DNA of 64,000 nt, taken from contig JBHGNT010000002.1 in the NCBI GenBank assembly GCA_043228905.1, positions 2,356,001 to 2,420,000 of the forward strand, in the 5' to 3' direction. A program made the position numbers and the translations under genes. The notes below the pieces were generated by a model. That model saw only the letters and a list, made by a program, of their open reading frames with translations. It searched no databases and was not told where the DNA came from. Every line of letters begins with the position of its first letter. The stretch's first letter is position 1. The stretch is from Azolla caroliniana. Lineage: Eukaryota > Polypodiophyta. Of this stretch, positions 12,901-25,086 are shown piece by piece.

Positions 12901-14375
12901 ACATCTCAGATAAAAAAATCTTCACAACTCACTCTTTGGGCCTCTTGTCCCATAACACACTCTTGTTGAGTGAGGATATGTGGTATACCCCAAAAATAAA
13001 AGCTTAAAACTATGAAACCATTTTTTTTTCCAAAAAATAACACTACTTCGCATTAGTTAGCAAACAATTACATCATAAAACTATGAAACCATTTAGCATG
13101 GGAGGCCACTAGATAGCTATTATTTCTCTCGTGAATAATAAATTATTGAGTTGACAAAGGTTCATTCTCCAAGGTGTTACTATTCTTATCAAATTTAAGT
13201 TTTATTGCTTGCTTTCATGGGGTAAGCTAAGTATTTGAAGGCTTACTACAGACTTCATAAAAAAGAGCTACATTGGGCAATGTTATAGGATTCATATAAG
13301 AACTCACCCCATATTTCTGTTGGTCTCAACAACCTTTCTCACACAAGTATTGTGAATGTCTGGCAGAAACATGGGTTTCTCTCCTATTCTAGTCATCGAT
13401 CATCCTTAAATGTTTTGCCTTTTCACCAACATTGTTTTCTTCGTTGTTTATAAAACTACTTCATGCTGATTTTTTAATATGTTGCCTTTATTTATTACAT
13501 CCTCTGGAAGTGATATATAATTGGGAATAGTGTAGGGACCTCTACCACTACTATATGTTGACATTTTGATTTGAAGTTGCCCAAATTACTTAGAAATTTC
13601 AAGCAATGGCCCACAAAAGGTCCTATTTTAATTTCTACTCTAGTGAACCTATTTTCTTCGCTTAATATTTTTCCATAGTTATTTTTCTGAAATCAAATTT
13701 AACATCAATTGTGTGGCTTAGCATTTGGGTTACAATCACTTTTTCCAACTGCTCCATTACATTGTACAATACATAAGATTAGTTTTCTTGTATCAAATGT
13801 GATGTCTTTTAAATTCAAAATTTTGATTGCTATAATCCCGATTCCCCACTAGAGTTGGCACTTTACAGCTTTCCACTAGCTACCACTAGCCCAATCTCAA
13901 ATTTTTATAAATATTGCGTCTTTTACATCAAATTTGTTATTTGTTTTAGCGCTTTCGGTTAACACTTTATAAAGCCAATGCAAACTAATAAGAAAGTAGA
14001 AATATCATTTCACATGATTTACCATATTAACCAAATATGTTTTGGATGACATATATTGCCCGTCTCCATTTTGTTTACTGACAACTTGATCAATATTCCA
14101 AAATTGTTGGAGCTTTAAGACGGTCATTGGTTATTGTGGCCTACAAATTCTCAAAGTCAATGATTTATTAAAGATGGGCCGTCGTGGCTCATCCTTGAAT
14201 ACTTGATGCGATTTATGAGTGCTAAATTATTTGAACTCTTTATCCAAAAACAAATGTACAAAGTTTCTACAAAGAGTTTTGTCGTACCAATTGGTCATTC
14301 CTTTTCTACATGGGTTTTGATATAGTTCTTATTCTGATTTTCCCTTCTAGGTTACTTTAATTTTCCTCGTGTTAT
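9911..14375. other. Gene-poor interval with a C24 homopolymer
   Basis: I see no supported gene. A run of 24 C lies at 10796-10819, beside a CCGGATCC-rich stretch (10618-10715) that resembles in style the LTR at 60848-61242. Open frames crossing the C run are artefacts of base composition. The rest is AT-rich sequence without recognisable domains. Confidence 0.55.
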
Positions 14376-14950
14376 GTGCAAGAAACTAAAGAGTTTTATA
14401 TCGACTATGTGAAAATAGTTAATGGACGAAATTGTAATAAACTTCGATTAAAAAATATATATTTGCTTTGCAATTCTATTTATTTTAGGAAGAGTAACCT
14501 ATCGATTAACAAGCATACTCTGTGGGACTGCCCAACGTCCCATCGAATATGGTGGGGGATTGGCCGCTTGTTGTAATTATGCTAGGTGCAAGGCTCAATC
14601 AAGTGGGGAAATATATGTTGGTTATCATGGCAGGCCGCAATTGGCAGATACGAGCATCAAGAGGAGGGGATGACTTTGGTGATAAAAGCACAAGAGGTCT
14701 TTTTCTCCTCCAGCGGCAATGTCCACTCCACTCCTCTTAATGACAAATCTCAAGAGGTGTTGGAATTGGTCAACCGAATAACTCTTTGGATTCTATGGAA
14801 ATAACGATGTAGGCGAGTCTTCTCCAACCAAACTGCACATCCAACAAGGTTATTGCAAGAGATATGGAGTGAAATTGTAGCCACTCTGAAGAGTCAATAT
14901 GATGGCCTTAAGGGCAGATCCGAGGGAGTTGAAAGACAATGAATAGCCTT
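14376..14950 (+). pseudogene. LINE reverse-transcriptase 3' fragment (zf-RVT-like)
   Basis: Plus-strand frames give HTLWDCPTSHRIWWGIG near 14511-14565. This is the pattern of the zinc-binding region downstream of LINE reverse transcriptases (H-x-L-x-x-C-P-x-x-x-x-x-W). A following frame holds ITLWILWK near 14780, again typical of the LINE C-terminal region. Frame shifts and stops separate the blocks, and no catalytic YADD region is present. This is a short, old fragment of a plant LINE. Confidence 0.6.
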
Positions 14951-15529
14951 CATCCAACGATGGTCATCCTCTCCCTTTCTTGAGTCAGTGGGCATCCACA
15001 TAAGATGGAACTATCGCGTCCCTTCAGGGATTTGTACATAATCGTCTCATTTGTAAAATTTTATAACTAATGGAAGGAGTTTTTTATTGGAAAAAAAGAA
15101 AAAGAAAAAGAAAGCATACTTGAAAGTGGTCAATATATATAAGAAGGAAAGGAAATATATATGCTTGATAAGTATACATTAGGTTAGAGAGCACAACATT
15201 TCATATATCATTGTTTATTTCCCTTTTATCGGAAACCACAACATTTGCATCTATATTTTACTTGATAAAAAGCAAATGGCAAAGCTCATTTAGATTAAGA
15301 GAATTAGGGCCAATTTGATTATAAATGTTAATTTAAAGTTTAAACTTATACTTTATGGGTCAATGCACGCGAAAGAAAATACACAAACATCGTCATGCAA
15401 ATCATTATTCAACATTTCATCACATTGAAATGATACATCAACATGTCTTTGATATATTGATATTCTAGTAAACATCATAAATAAAAATTTGGCCATGAAT
15501 ATTATTTTCTTTTTTTGATTGGTTAAAAA

Positions 15530-15991
15530 TAACAATCGACAACGGTTCAGTTCGAACCGAACGGAACCGCGAAACCGCGGTTTAACGACTTAGGTTTAGG
15601 TTTTTCTTAATGCTTCGGTTCGGTTTCAATAGTAAAAAATCGCGGTTTAAACAGTTAAATGGTTTTTTTATTTTAAAAAATTTAAAAAAATTTAAAAAAA
15701 ATTCTAAAAAATTCTAAAAATTGTTTTTAAACAATCATTTCATTTTTAGACCTTATTCTCACATTTTAGGAACATCTTAAAATTTTAAAAATGAAATATT
15801 ATAAATTTTAAACAATTAAAAATTAGACCTATGTTGAAAACCGAAATCGAACCACGAAACCACGGTTTTTACAGTTTAATGGTTTAACGGTTTTGTGGTT
15901 CAGGTTTCAAAAAAATTAAACGGTTCAGTTCCAAACCGGTTTGGTTTGGACCCTCTCAAACCGAACCGAACCGAACTATTGCCGATTGTTA
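15530..15991. mobile_element. hAT-like MITE, copy 2 (462 bp), perfect 8-bp TSD
   Basis: The left end begins TAACAATCGACAACGGTTC and the right end reads, reverse-complemented, TAACAATCGGCAATAGTTCG. The flanks are exact GTTAAAAA duplications at 15522-15529 and 15992-15999. The GAACCGAAC-rich subterminal blocks and AT-rich core match copy 1 at 7201-7774, but this copy is 112 bp shorter. It has no coding capacity. Confidence 0.92.
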
Positions 15992-15999
15992 GTTAAAAA

Positions 16000-18900
16000 T
16001 ATGATTCTCTCCATAGAGAAGTTGATTGTAGTGGTGTGTAGAATATTTTATTTACCCATGTGGCCTTGGGTTCAAACCCACCCTATTTGTTATTTTGTTA
16101 CATGACCCAAGATATTTAGGGCTTAAACATATGAACTTGTCTTTTCCTAGCTCGAACCGTGATTCAATGTTGCACTTGTGCCCTTATTGCACATATATCA
16201 ATCAACATAGTGAAAGTGACTGAAGCATGATGCAGGTTCGGTTGAAAGAAAGAACCCACTAGCCCGCCATGAACAAGGGCAAAGCATTCCGTAGGTATAT
16301 AATCTAATGTGCACTTTTCGCATCCTACAAAATTTTGAACTTGTGAAGGTCAACACTTTTGATCACATCCCACTACCCACTATGTCATCATCCTTAGCCA
16401 ATGATGTCATTCTTCAATCTAGTGATTAGACCTCCCATACTTGAGGAGCATTCATGAAACTTGTAGATCAATGGCTACGATGTACAAGACATAGTAATCA
16501 ATGGAAGATCTAATGTAAACATCATCAATAAGCTGATTCCATATGTATTGAAGGCATGGCCTAACACCCTTTGTGAAAGTGTTCGTTTTGGCTTCGCATG
16601 GAGGAGACCTACTTGGTACCATTAATAAACAATGGTTTGGTTTGAGTTGAACTGAATTGTAAAATGGCTTAACTAATTTGGTTTGGTTTAGAAATTTGTA
16701 AACCACTTGGTTTGGGTTTTGAGTCTTTATTGGCTTAATAGTTTAACAATGTAGAGGTTAAGGGGGGGACATTGTTTATATTTTCTTAAATATATAAATT
16801 AACATTATAAATTATGTAATAATATTATGAAGTTTTAACTTTGAACCAAATAATTCCATCAATTTTGGTTTTCTGTCTTGAAATGCTGGAAATTAAGTGT
16901 ACAAATACCAATGATTTTGTTTAAGCCAAAATTGAAATGCACAATTGGAACTTAATGGGTTAAGAATTTGTAGATCTCTTGAACAATTTGATTTGAGCTT
17001 GGAAATTCCTCAAATGTTTTTTTCTAAATAATTTATAGTTCACTTTAAATTTCAAATTCTTAAACTAAACTAAATTGAACTGTTGTCATTTACTACTTGA
17101 TACACCACTTGGGATCATCGAAACCCTACTTGTCCATGCTAATGAGTACCCTTTCCACATTTCAATAGTCATCCTCCACCTTAATGAAGTTGGAGGGCAT
17201 TCTCTACTCTCCAACCAGCTATTGGTCCAAGTGGCCCACATAAAGCGCAAGTGGCAAAGGGATAAAAAAACATTTTAGAATGAGATGACAAAGGCCAAGC
17301 TTTTGACAATAATCAAGACAATCAAGGGTTTGGTTGACGAAGACCCCAAAGCATACTTGGAAAACAATTGAGAGATCATTCACTCTTCAAGATTAATGTA
17401 CTTCAAGGAGTGCAAAGTTATCACTACTAACTACCATGAGTAGATGCATCTCAATCATAGCACTAGATGATGCATAAGAGATAACATCCTTTGTCAAACT
17501 TGCCTGAGCACGCCAAACACTAGATCAAGTTTAACAATTATGCATGAGTTGTGCCATAGAAGGCTTTATAAAAATCCTAAGGATCAAAGTTTAAAAGGCG
17601 GGCTTGAAAGCAACCAAAGCCTCCAAAATCAAGATCACCTCATCAAACTCCAATACCTCAACAATGAGCACAAAGTGGCAACCATAATGAACACCTATGT
17701 GGAAATCTAGAAAAAGGCCAAATAATATCACTAAAGGGCTCACTTTGTGGAGAGTAAAGTCAATGAGTAGGGGGAACTTGTGAGCTCCTAAGTAGAAGTT
17801 GACGTGTACTTGATGAGGCAAGAGGCTTTTGAAAGATATGAGGTGGTTGACATGTAGGAAGTCTATATTAGGTGTATCGATAGGAGGGAGGCTTGGTGCC
17901 ACACAACAACATTGATGTCAATAAAGGTGGGCAACTGCTCCATGAGCAACAATGTTGCATGGAGGCTCGTAATGCTCCCTTCATGTAGTGCAACATAATG
18001 AGTTCCTTTGTATAGGTCGTCTCAAAGGTGAGTGGCTCAAAGGTAGGACATGGAATACTTGATTTAGAGATGTGGGTTCCAATATCGCCACTCGCTGAAT
18101 AAGCATAGAACCTCAATAATCCTTTACAAGAGACTTCATGAGCTTGATCAAGTTGGCTTTGACAAGTTATTTTCCCACATTTCATCCTTCATGAAGAATT
18201 CCATGAACATTTCCCATTGGCTAATTTCATGTGTAGATGTTCTTTGTAATTACTCGAAGGTTTTTCATTGACATTTCCCTTTGTAGACACTTTATTAGCA
18301 AATTCTATGAAGCATTTAAAGAAACATAATGTGTGAAATGGGTTTTCAAGGATAATATGATGTAGTTTAGATGAAACTCACAATTTTGGAAAATGAAAAA
18401 TTGGTTAACAAATGCAATTATCAACTCAAATAATGTAGGATCTACTTTCAATGTGATATTGCTAGAAATGATGTTGGATGCATATGGAATAAAATTAAGA
18501 AAGAAAGAATCAGTCGGATGTATGGTGAATCTATGATCGACGTCATCAACACCTTGGTTTTATTGAGTCTCCCCCACGTGCTTGTGATTTGCTACCTCGT
18601 GAATCCTTCATGATTCATTACCCTGTGAAGTTTCAGATGTCAACAAACTTGGCCATGATGTATCAACGTCCTTGTCAAATATGAATTGAATTTCCTCTTT
18701 TTAACATCCCCAATTACTTTTTCTTTTAGCATGCACCTATAATTCTTATTTTCGTATACGGGGTCGGTTTGACAAAAAGCACAAGTGGCACATTTGCCCT
18801 TACTACATGCTCTCCATCGTTGCTTTGCTATTGTATATTCACCCTTTTTCCTCTAGTCATTCTTGAATGGTGCTTGTCAGTAATCCCAATTTCTTACTCA

Positions 18901-19348
18901 TAGGTGATGCCAAAGGCTCAACAATTTTGCTTCTTTTTTGTTTGATCGTGGTTTAGCCGTTGTTAAGTGAACCAAGTGTTGGTTATCATGTGGGCTCTTG
19001 TAGATTATTCAAGTATGTAAGCAATCTTCTATAAATATAAATGGGCATGGTATAATTTCTAGCTAAACTAATTATGTATATTAAAAAAAAGACTAACTTC
19101 ACTCATAAAGAATGATGATCTCACAAAATAAATGAATATAGTTAGTTGATGATGTAGGAAGGATTGAAAGGGCCAAATAAGCATTAAATACATATGATTA
19201 GTTGGAAAGAGTCAGTAACGGAGACACAATCTCACCCCAACACTAACATCTATAATTGTGCGGGAATTTATCCAATTTTGAGGTAGAGGAAGTAGGAAAC
19301 CAAAGAAGATAACATATAACACCTGGTCATTTGAAACATGTAATATGT
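16000..19348. other. Gene-poor interval with unrecognised coding-like debris
   Basis: At about 16020-16085 a GGTTCAAACCC box follows GTGGCCTTG and resembles a tRNA-type B box. At 16626-17092 GGTTTGGTTT- and AACTGAATTG-like ends resemble a badly decayed relative of the hAT-like MITEs; I could not define a target duplication. Between about 17075 and 18190 the plus strand shows long stretches of protein-like sequence broken by many stops. I do not recognise it and assign no function. Confidence 0.35.
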
Positions 19349-19710
19349 CTTTTACTTATATTTACATATAATACATCTTAAAGGAGAATGTGGAGATTGC
19401 AAGTAAGAGTTGCTATTATATCGAAGAGAAATATTCCAATGACACATACGCGTGACACCGTCAATGTTGAATGAAACAAGTATACAATAACATTCCAATA
19501 TGACATTAAAATGAAAGAGTATAAAATCATGGAATATTTTGTGCATAATATGAATATCATACCCCAAAGAACGATTGTCTTCAACTAATTTCATAGGTAT
19601 TTACATACAACACATCCTAAAGAAAATTGTGGAGGTTATACAATTAAGAGTTACTACTATGTCGACAGGAACTTTCGAATCACACATGATTCATGACACC
19701 GTCAATGTGT
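19349..19710. repeat. Pair of diverged repeats about 240 bp apart
   Basis: Blocks at about 19349-19475 and 19595-19710 share TATTTACATA, ACA-CATC-TAAA, GTGGAG and the exact phrase GACACCGTCAATGT. They lie just downstream of the methyltransferase pseudogene and may be duplicated intron or 3' flank. Confidence 0.6.
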
Positions 19711-19779
19711 AAATAAACCGAAAAACAATAACTTTTCAACTTCTTGATCTTGATCGAGACAATCCCAAATACCTTGGAT

Positions 19780-22735
19780 CCTATTTTGATGAAGTTCACT
19801 TGCTCAGGGTCCTTCTCCAATGCAACACAGTTTTGGAACATCTTTAATGCACATGTTGTAGTCATACTTGGTAGTAGAATGGAATAAGCCTTGTTACACC
19901 AATTGAATACCAGTCTATACCTTAATCTAAATCAATGTGATAAGACTCATATTATATACTTGTCCCAAAGAACAAATCTAAAACCCAATCATATGTGTTT
20001 GGAAATAACTCAATCAAGCGGTTAATTAATCTTTGGGGTTTTTGATAGGGGTTCACGAGACTCTTATCATCAGATACATGGCGTAGTTTCTTAGTCACAG
20101 CCGGGCACAAAATATAGTTGAGAACATTTCTTTCATTCACATGTGCCCAAGCCTTCTTCTTCGTAATTGCATAGTAATACCCCACACAAAGATGTTCCAT
20201 TGCACTAACCATTCGATCTCCCGGGCTACATGTGATATTTGTTTTAATCCTATTTACAATATACAATAGTGTTAAGAATACATTTCGCACATATTAAAAT
20301 AACATTTACAAAATAAAAATAACTTGTAACTTACCAATGCATATGTTTAGTTGCGTGGCATCGCAACTTCAAAGCAGTTGTGACTGACAATGATTGACCC
20401 ATGCTATGAAATATTACAATTCTCCATAATGGTGGCAGGGTCAAATATGCGAAGTCCTTTACCATCTTCTCAATTTGTGCGTACTTATATGGCACATCAT
20501 CATACGTGGATACCGCGATCCCGAATCCATATGGTATGTCAGCTATAAGTAGTGTATAGTGCCTCTTAGGCAATATGTTAAATATATTACCTACTTGCCC
20601 ATTAAATACACTATAATGCAACTGCCGGAAAGGGTTGGCTCTATATAGAAAACTTTTTACAATCTCTAAATCCTCAAGGACCTCCAACTCCTTTGCTTTC
20701 GTCATTCTCTTCTCATATTTTGCACGTTCCAAGTGCGTAATAAACGAGCTTGGAATGCCTTCATTGCTGCCTCCTGCCTTTTTGGAACAAGGTGGTTCTG
20801 CAATGATAAATTTGATTAGGAAATACCACGACAAAGAAATCAATTAAAAGTCTGAAAATACATACCCATTCTCTAAATACAATAAAGAATTCCTCTAAAG
20901 CTTTATATGATGATGTCATAGGGCAAGCATGCTCTACATCCTCCCATGTTGGAAGCGACAATTTCTTCATCATCAATTCTTGGATCTTCATATATACTTT
21001 ATGGTTAAAAACCAAAGAAATTATTGGTCAAATCATCAAAACAAAACAACAAACGAATTAAAGAAGTACCAATCATTTATACTTTTGAAACTCGGTAACC
21101 ATCTCTTCTAAATTAAATTTCTTGGTAGCCACTCGCGAAAGTACAAATATAGGAAATTTGTCATCTTTGATGCCTTGCAGCGATTGTTAAGGAAGTAACT
21201 TCATATCTTCTGGTAACTCCTCGATTATCAAGTCACTTTTATGTGACTTTGACTTTATCTCCACTTGAGGATCTACCTTAGCCTTCTTTGCTTGTTGTCC
21301 TTTCACCTCTTTCCGCTCCCACATCCTGAATATTTTATCTTGCAAATCACATACCTCCTCTGTTCTAAAGGCTAGCTGAAACCACGAGTCATATTTTCAC
21401 AATCCTTTTGACTTTGTGCTTTCATCAATTGCTATACCCACCACCAATAGACATTGTCGACGTAGTCCAGGATGTAGTCTGGGACCATATCTTTGCAATG
21501 CATTGAGGTATTCGTGATGAAAAAAAACTTATTTGCTCGATACAAGACATCTTTTGTCTATAATCATTATCATTATTATGGTTCCAAGCTAACAACTTGG
21601 CCTCTTTATGAGTAAGACCTGAATAGACTTTACATTCGGCGTACTTGAAGAATGTATTGATCTTTTATGAGTTGACGTCAGGCTTCAGCCGAATGGATCC
21701 TCCAATAACATAGAGTGTACTAAGTATAGTCATCAACAAAACTATACATGAAATCCGCTATTGTTGGCATTGATCAAGATCAACCATTATGAGGAATGGT
21801 ACTACTAGTATGTGTGGATTAATCTTCATTTTGCTCTTAAGGTTTTGCACGTGCACAACATGCCAGGGCTCTCGAATTTCCAATGGTCGTCTTCTTGTCA
21901 CAGGATCTACTAGCGGGCTTTGAATAGAATAGATAGGCAAATGGAAAAGTTGGCCTTTACTTACCAGTTTCGTCTTTATAATGTTTTCTCTTAATATTTG
22001 ATTCTGCTCAGACTTCAATATGCCTGATGACATTAGATGCCTTCCAAGAGGAACAACTTCAACTTGTTCCTCCTCTTCCACAAACTCCAAGACATTGAGT
22101 TCATCGTCATTAGGCTTAGCTTGTTTATGGTACTTCTTATGTTCCGATTTGGACTTCCAAGATGGTTTTGGAGGTGTCTCAGCTTCCATGATCATAAGCT
22201 CCCCGACAACATAAGGGCGAAGCGCCACAATCAATTTTTTTTTGTTTGTAAGTCTTTACGTAAATTTTTGGGATGGCAACAATCATCCATTAAGTTGTCA
22301 TCATCGACTTGGACACGTTGATTCCCACCCAAGCTTTCCACATCCAAGACACTTACAATGTTGGAATCACTATCTTCATATTCAAGATTTCGAATCTTCC
22401 CATATGTGAAAGTCTTACCTAACTTGAGTTTGCCTTTGCCTTCGGTCTTAGCAAAAATGAGGAGCAATATGCTGTCTTCCTCGACATAAACTAAGCTCCA
22501 TTCTAAGTCCACGTAATTTTTCAATTTTTGTTCTGCTGGCCTTTCATCCACCTACCTGTTGGTATTACGCAACAATGACTTCGAGGTCCCATCACCACCA
22601 TATTCAAAGGGAGTCCTATGTGACTTGTCCATTAAAAAGCTATCTGAGCCCCTCTTTGGTGGAGAGCGCTGAGAGCCCTTCTGTGTTGGTGACCTGATCT
22701 TCAACTTGAATGTTGGGACTTTTTGCCGTGGCTCA
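19780..22735 (-). pseudogene. ParB-like domain fused to a beta-class DNA N4/N6 methyltransferase, decayed
   Basis: Minus-strand coding blocks run from an exon starting at 22735 to about 19780. First comes an acidic and basic N-terminal region with an in-frame TAG at 22552-22554. Next is a ParB/sulfiredoxin-like domain (about 21900-21550) with NPHILVVPFLIMVD, VIGG and GLTHKEAKLLAWNHNND. A linker follows, then methyltransferase exons. Motif IV reads LLIADIPYGFG (20590-20490 region). The catalytic [D/N/S]PPY motif is here DIPY. Motif I, DWVLDLFFGT, comes after it near 19990, and MTTTCALKMFQNCVALEKD lies in a further exon. Motif IV before motif I is the permuted beta-class order seen in the N6/N4 methylase family. 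Introns are visible, for example GTATGT after FREW near 20870 and GTAAGT at about 20332. I count at least three in-frame stops and two or more frameshifts, including one at a poly-A run near 22235. The enzyme would have methylated adenine or cytosine in DNA. It is dead here. Confidence 0.75.
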
Positions 22736-22825
22736 CTAAAATGGGAAAACAACTCATATAATAATAAAATAGCACAAAATATAGTAAATTGAGCCAAAAA
22801 CAGATGATTTTTTCCCTAAAGTAGA

Positions 22826-23504
22826 TGTGTTTTCCCTTGCGTCACAAGCGCGGACAAGCACCGGGCCTCTATCCGCTAGTGGTTATGGATGATGGGCGGC
22901 TGAAGTGACGCACTAATGTGGTTAGAGTGAGAGAGAGAGAAACAGAAATTGAGGAAATTTTTAAGATAGATAGGTAGATAGATACACATCACCAATAAGA
23001 TAACAAAGTTTTCTTATTATTAATTTTCGATTTGATACATAGATTGATTCATAGATTGTTCGATTCATCCATTGATTGATCCTCCCCCCATTACACAAGC
23101 CTTACAAGGGTTTTTATAGGTTTATCTATCCTTCTAACATGCACAAAACCCTGGGCTTGAACCCATGGTTTTCGGGCACACGGTTTTCCTTGTGGCATGC
23201 ACAAAACCATAGGCTAAAACCATGGTTTTGTGTACACGGTTTTGTATGTTTGTTTCCTATGGAATACTAAAAATGAGAAGGAAATATACAAAATCTAAAG
23301 CACTTAGTAGTAGCTTTAGTGGTAAGATAATTGCTTCCTATCTTAGAAGTGCAAGGTTGAAATCTTGCTTGCACCCTACCCTTCTATATGCACTTGAATG
23401 TCATCAGACCGTAGGCTAATTTTCATATTTATAATCATGTGTATAATGTGTGTGGAGCCACACTATTTCACAATTTCTCCCATTGGACATAGAACATCAC
23501 GACA
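22826..23504 (-). repeat. Element A left LTR (3' LTR)
   Basis: About 680 bp, closely matched by the joined halves at 25119-25216 and 28734-29341. It contains a (GA)n run, a GATAGATAG motif, three copies of ATGCACAAAACC-like phrases around 23140-23210, and a tRNA-like A box and B box at 23311-23365 on the plus strand, opposite to the element. Confidence 0.8.
23311..23365 (+). promoter_or_regulatory. tRNA-like A box/B box pair in LTR A
   Basis: TAGCTTTAGTGG (23311-23322) fits the pol III A-box consensus, and GGTTGAAATCT (23355-23365) is a weaker B-box match (8 of 11). The same pair recurs in the other LTR copy (A box 29148-29159). Both are antisense to the element. Whether pol III uses them is unknown. 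Confidence 0.45.
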
Positions 23505-23602
23505 TCCACCCCCACCAAACCGCACATCCTTCGGCATGTGCCAAGAAGAAAAGAGTGATGTGGCAGAGTCAAAAGGTGGTTTGTCTTTGATTTCCTCCTT
23601 CC

Positions 23603-25075
23603 TTACTCGTTGTCCTTTGTCCTCCATTTTGAGTACATGCATTCCTTCCACCCGATCAACCATATCATTCGATCGCCTTTTGCATTTCCATGACCACTTG
23701 TCGCAGCCCCTTTTGCTCCTCTTGAGCGTAACTCTTCATGCATCGTACATGTGCCGCCTTCATCTCGACCATCTCCTTGGTCATCAAACTTCCTCGGATT
23801 GTCTTTTCTCATCTTATGCTTGCTTTTCCTCATGCTCACAACATCAACATCATCATGATACTCATCCCAAATAACATTTTCTAGATTTTCCATACTTATA
23901 CCCTTGTAATCATTATGTAACCCCACGTCATCATGGACATATTTTTGTAGAATGTCCAAATCATCACAAATCCCTATTCTATTTTCATAATGGATGTCTT
24001 CATGAATGTCACCATTTGATCTAGTGAAAAATCTATCCCGAAGAAAACCAAGGCAACCTAAAACACACAATTCCTCTTCGTCACTCTCACCCTCATCATT
24101 ACCCTTATCATAACCATATCCATAAAAAGTGCATAACTTTTTACCATCATAACCCTCATTCTTCTTATGGCACTCACTCTTACCATCAATAATACACTCT
24201 CCCTTACTATCATCAAGCCCTAAATCATCATCATCATTACGTTTAAATGTAAAGTTTTTATCCCTTCCTAACTTCTTCTCTTGTTCGTGGTTCTCATTAA
24301 ACCTATCATACTTGTCATAAGATTTTAAACCATGAAAGTCTTGATCCCAACTACTCTCACCATCACGACTTTCGTTGAGTGCTTTTTCATTAGCACAACC
24401 ATGAAGAGCTCGACATTGATTCCTCCTCTTGTGTTCACAGTAATCTTTGTCACGATCATAACCTTGTAGATCTCGAGCACTCTTTGTGAGTTTGTAATGA
24501 TCTTTGTCTTTGTCATGATTGTGTAGATCTTGATCGGTCTCCTCAAGCCCACGTTCTTTGTCAGATGTCTCTTCACCATAGCATCCTTGAGTATCTTCAT
24601 CTTTCCTTATGATCCCACTTTCTTCGCTGAAAGTCTCTTCATGACCACATCCTTGAGTATCTTGGTCATTCCCCTCGAATTGATGTTCTTGATTGCTTGT
24701 CTCTTTATGATTGCATCCTTCTCGATCTTCCCTGTTGAGCCCATGTTCTTCATCACATGTCTCTTCACGATTGCAACTACGCCGATCTTGATCATCTTCA
24801 TCGTCGTCACCATCGAGCAAACCATGAAAAGGTTGAGGCCCGAAATTTGATGTCAGAACCGCTTCGTAAAAATCCGGAACTTCTTGATATAGTCTTTCAA
24901 CTTGATTTTCCAACATGAGATACTCCAACGCTCTACCCTTTTCATCATGCAACATCATTTCGATGGCTTTCCTTACCAATGGAAGCATCTCGAGCCTCGG
25001 ACCACCTTGTATTCTTATCGACTCCTCTAAGTCGTACGCTGCCAAGATCGCATCCTCTATTTGTAATGCCCCCAT
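23603..25075 (-). CDS. Element A ORF: 490-residue charged, repeat-rich protein
   Basis: The ATG at 25075 lies 11 bases inside the primer-binding site, the usual position for a gag. The first ~100 residues (MGALQIEDAILAAYDLEESI...) look globular. From about residue 95 the protein is very acidic and built of imperfect repeats around GCxxEET-S-x-E, for example GCNHKETSNQEH, GCGHEETFSEES and GCYGEETSDKER. This is followed by DKDxYxxTK-like and acidic or basic patches. I see no zinc knuckle, protease or reverse-transcriptase motif. Position suggests a gag-like product of a non-autonomous element. The frame is open throughout, which argues for recent activity or selection. I do not recognise a named family. 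Confidence 0.6.
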   Translation of the reverse strand: MGALQIEDAILAAYDLEESIRIQGGPRLEMLPLVRKAIEMMLHDEKGRALEYLMLENQVERLYQEVPDFYEAVLTSNFGPQPFHGLLDGDDDEDDQDRRSCNREETCDEEHGLNREDREGCNHKETSNQEHQFEGNDQDTQGCGHEETFSEESGIIRKDEDTQGCYGEETSDKERGLEETDQDLHNHDKDKDHYKLTKSARDLQGYDRDKDYCEHKRRNQCRALHGCANEKALNESRDGESSWDQDFHGLKSYDKYDRFNENHEQEKKLGRDKNFTFKRNDDDDLGLDDSKGECIIDGKSECHKKNEGYDGKKLCTFYGYGYDKGNDEGESDEEELCVLGCLGFLRDRFFTRSNGDIHEDIHYENRIGICDDLDILQKYVHDDVGLHNDYKGISMENLENVIWDEYHDDVDVVSMRKSKHKMRKDNPRKFDDQGDGRDEGGTCTMHEELRSRGAKGAATSGHGNAKGDRMIWLIGWKECMYSKWRTKDNE

Positions 25076-25086
25076 AACCTCCTTGT

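Noticed and set aside
16626-17092. Third copy of the hAT-like MITE
   Set aside because: Only loose resemblance of the ends and no matching 8-bp flanks; kept as a remark, not as an element.
17075-18190. Protein-like plus-strand stretch
   Set aside because: Many stops and no recognisable motif; not annotated as a gene.
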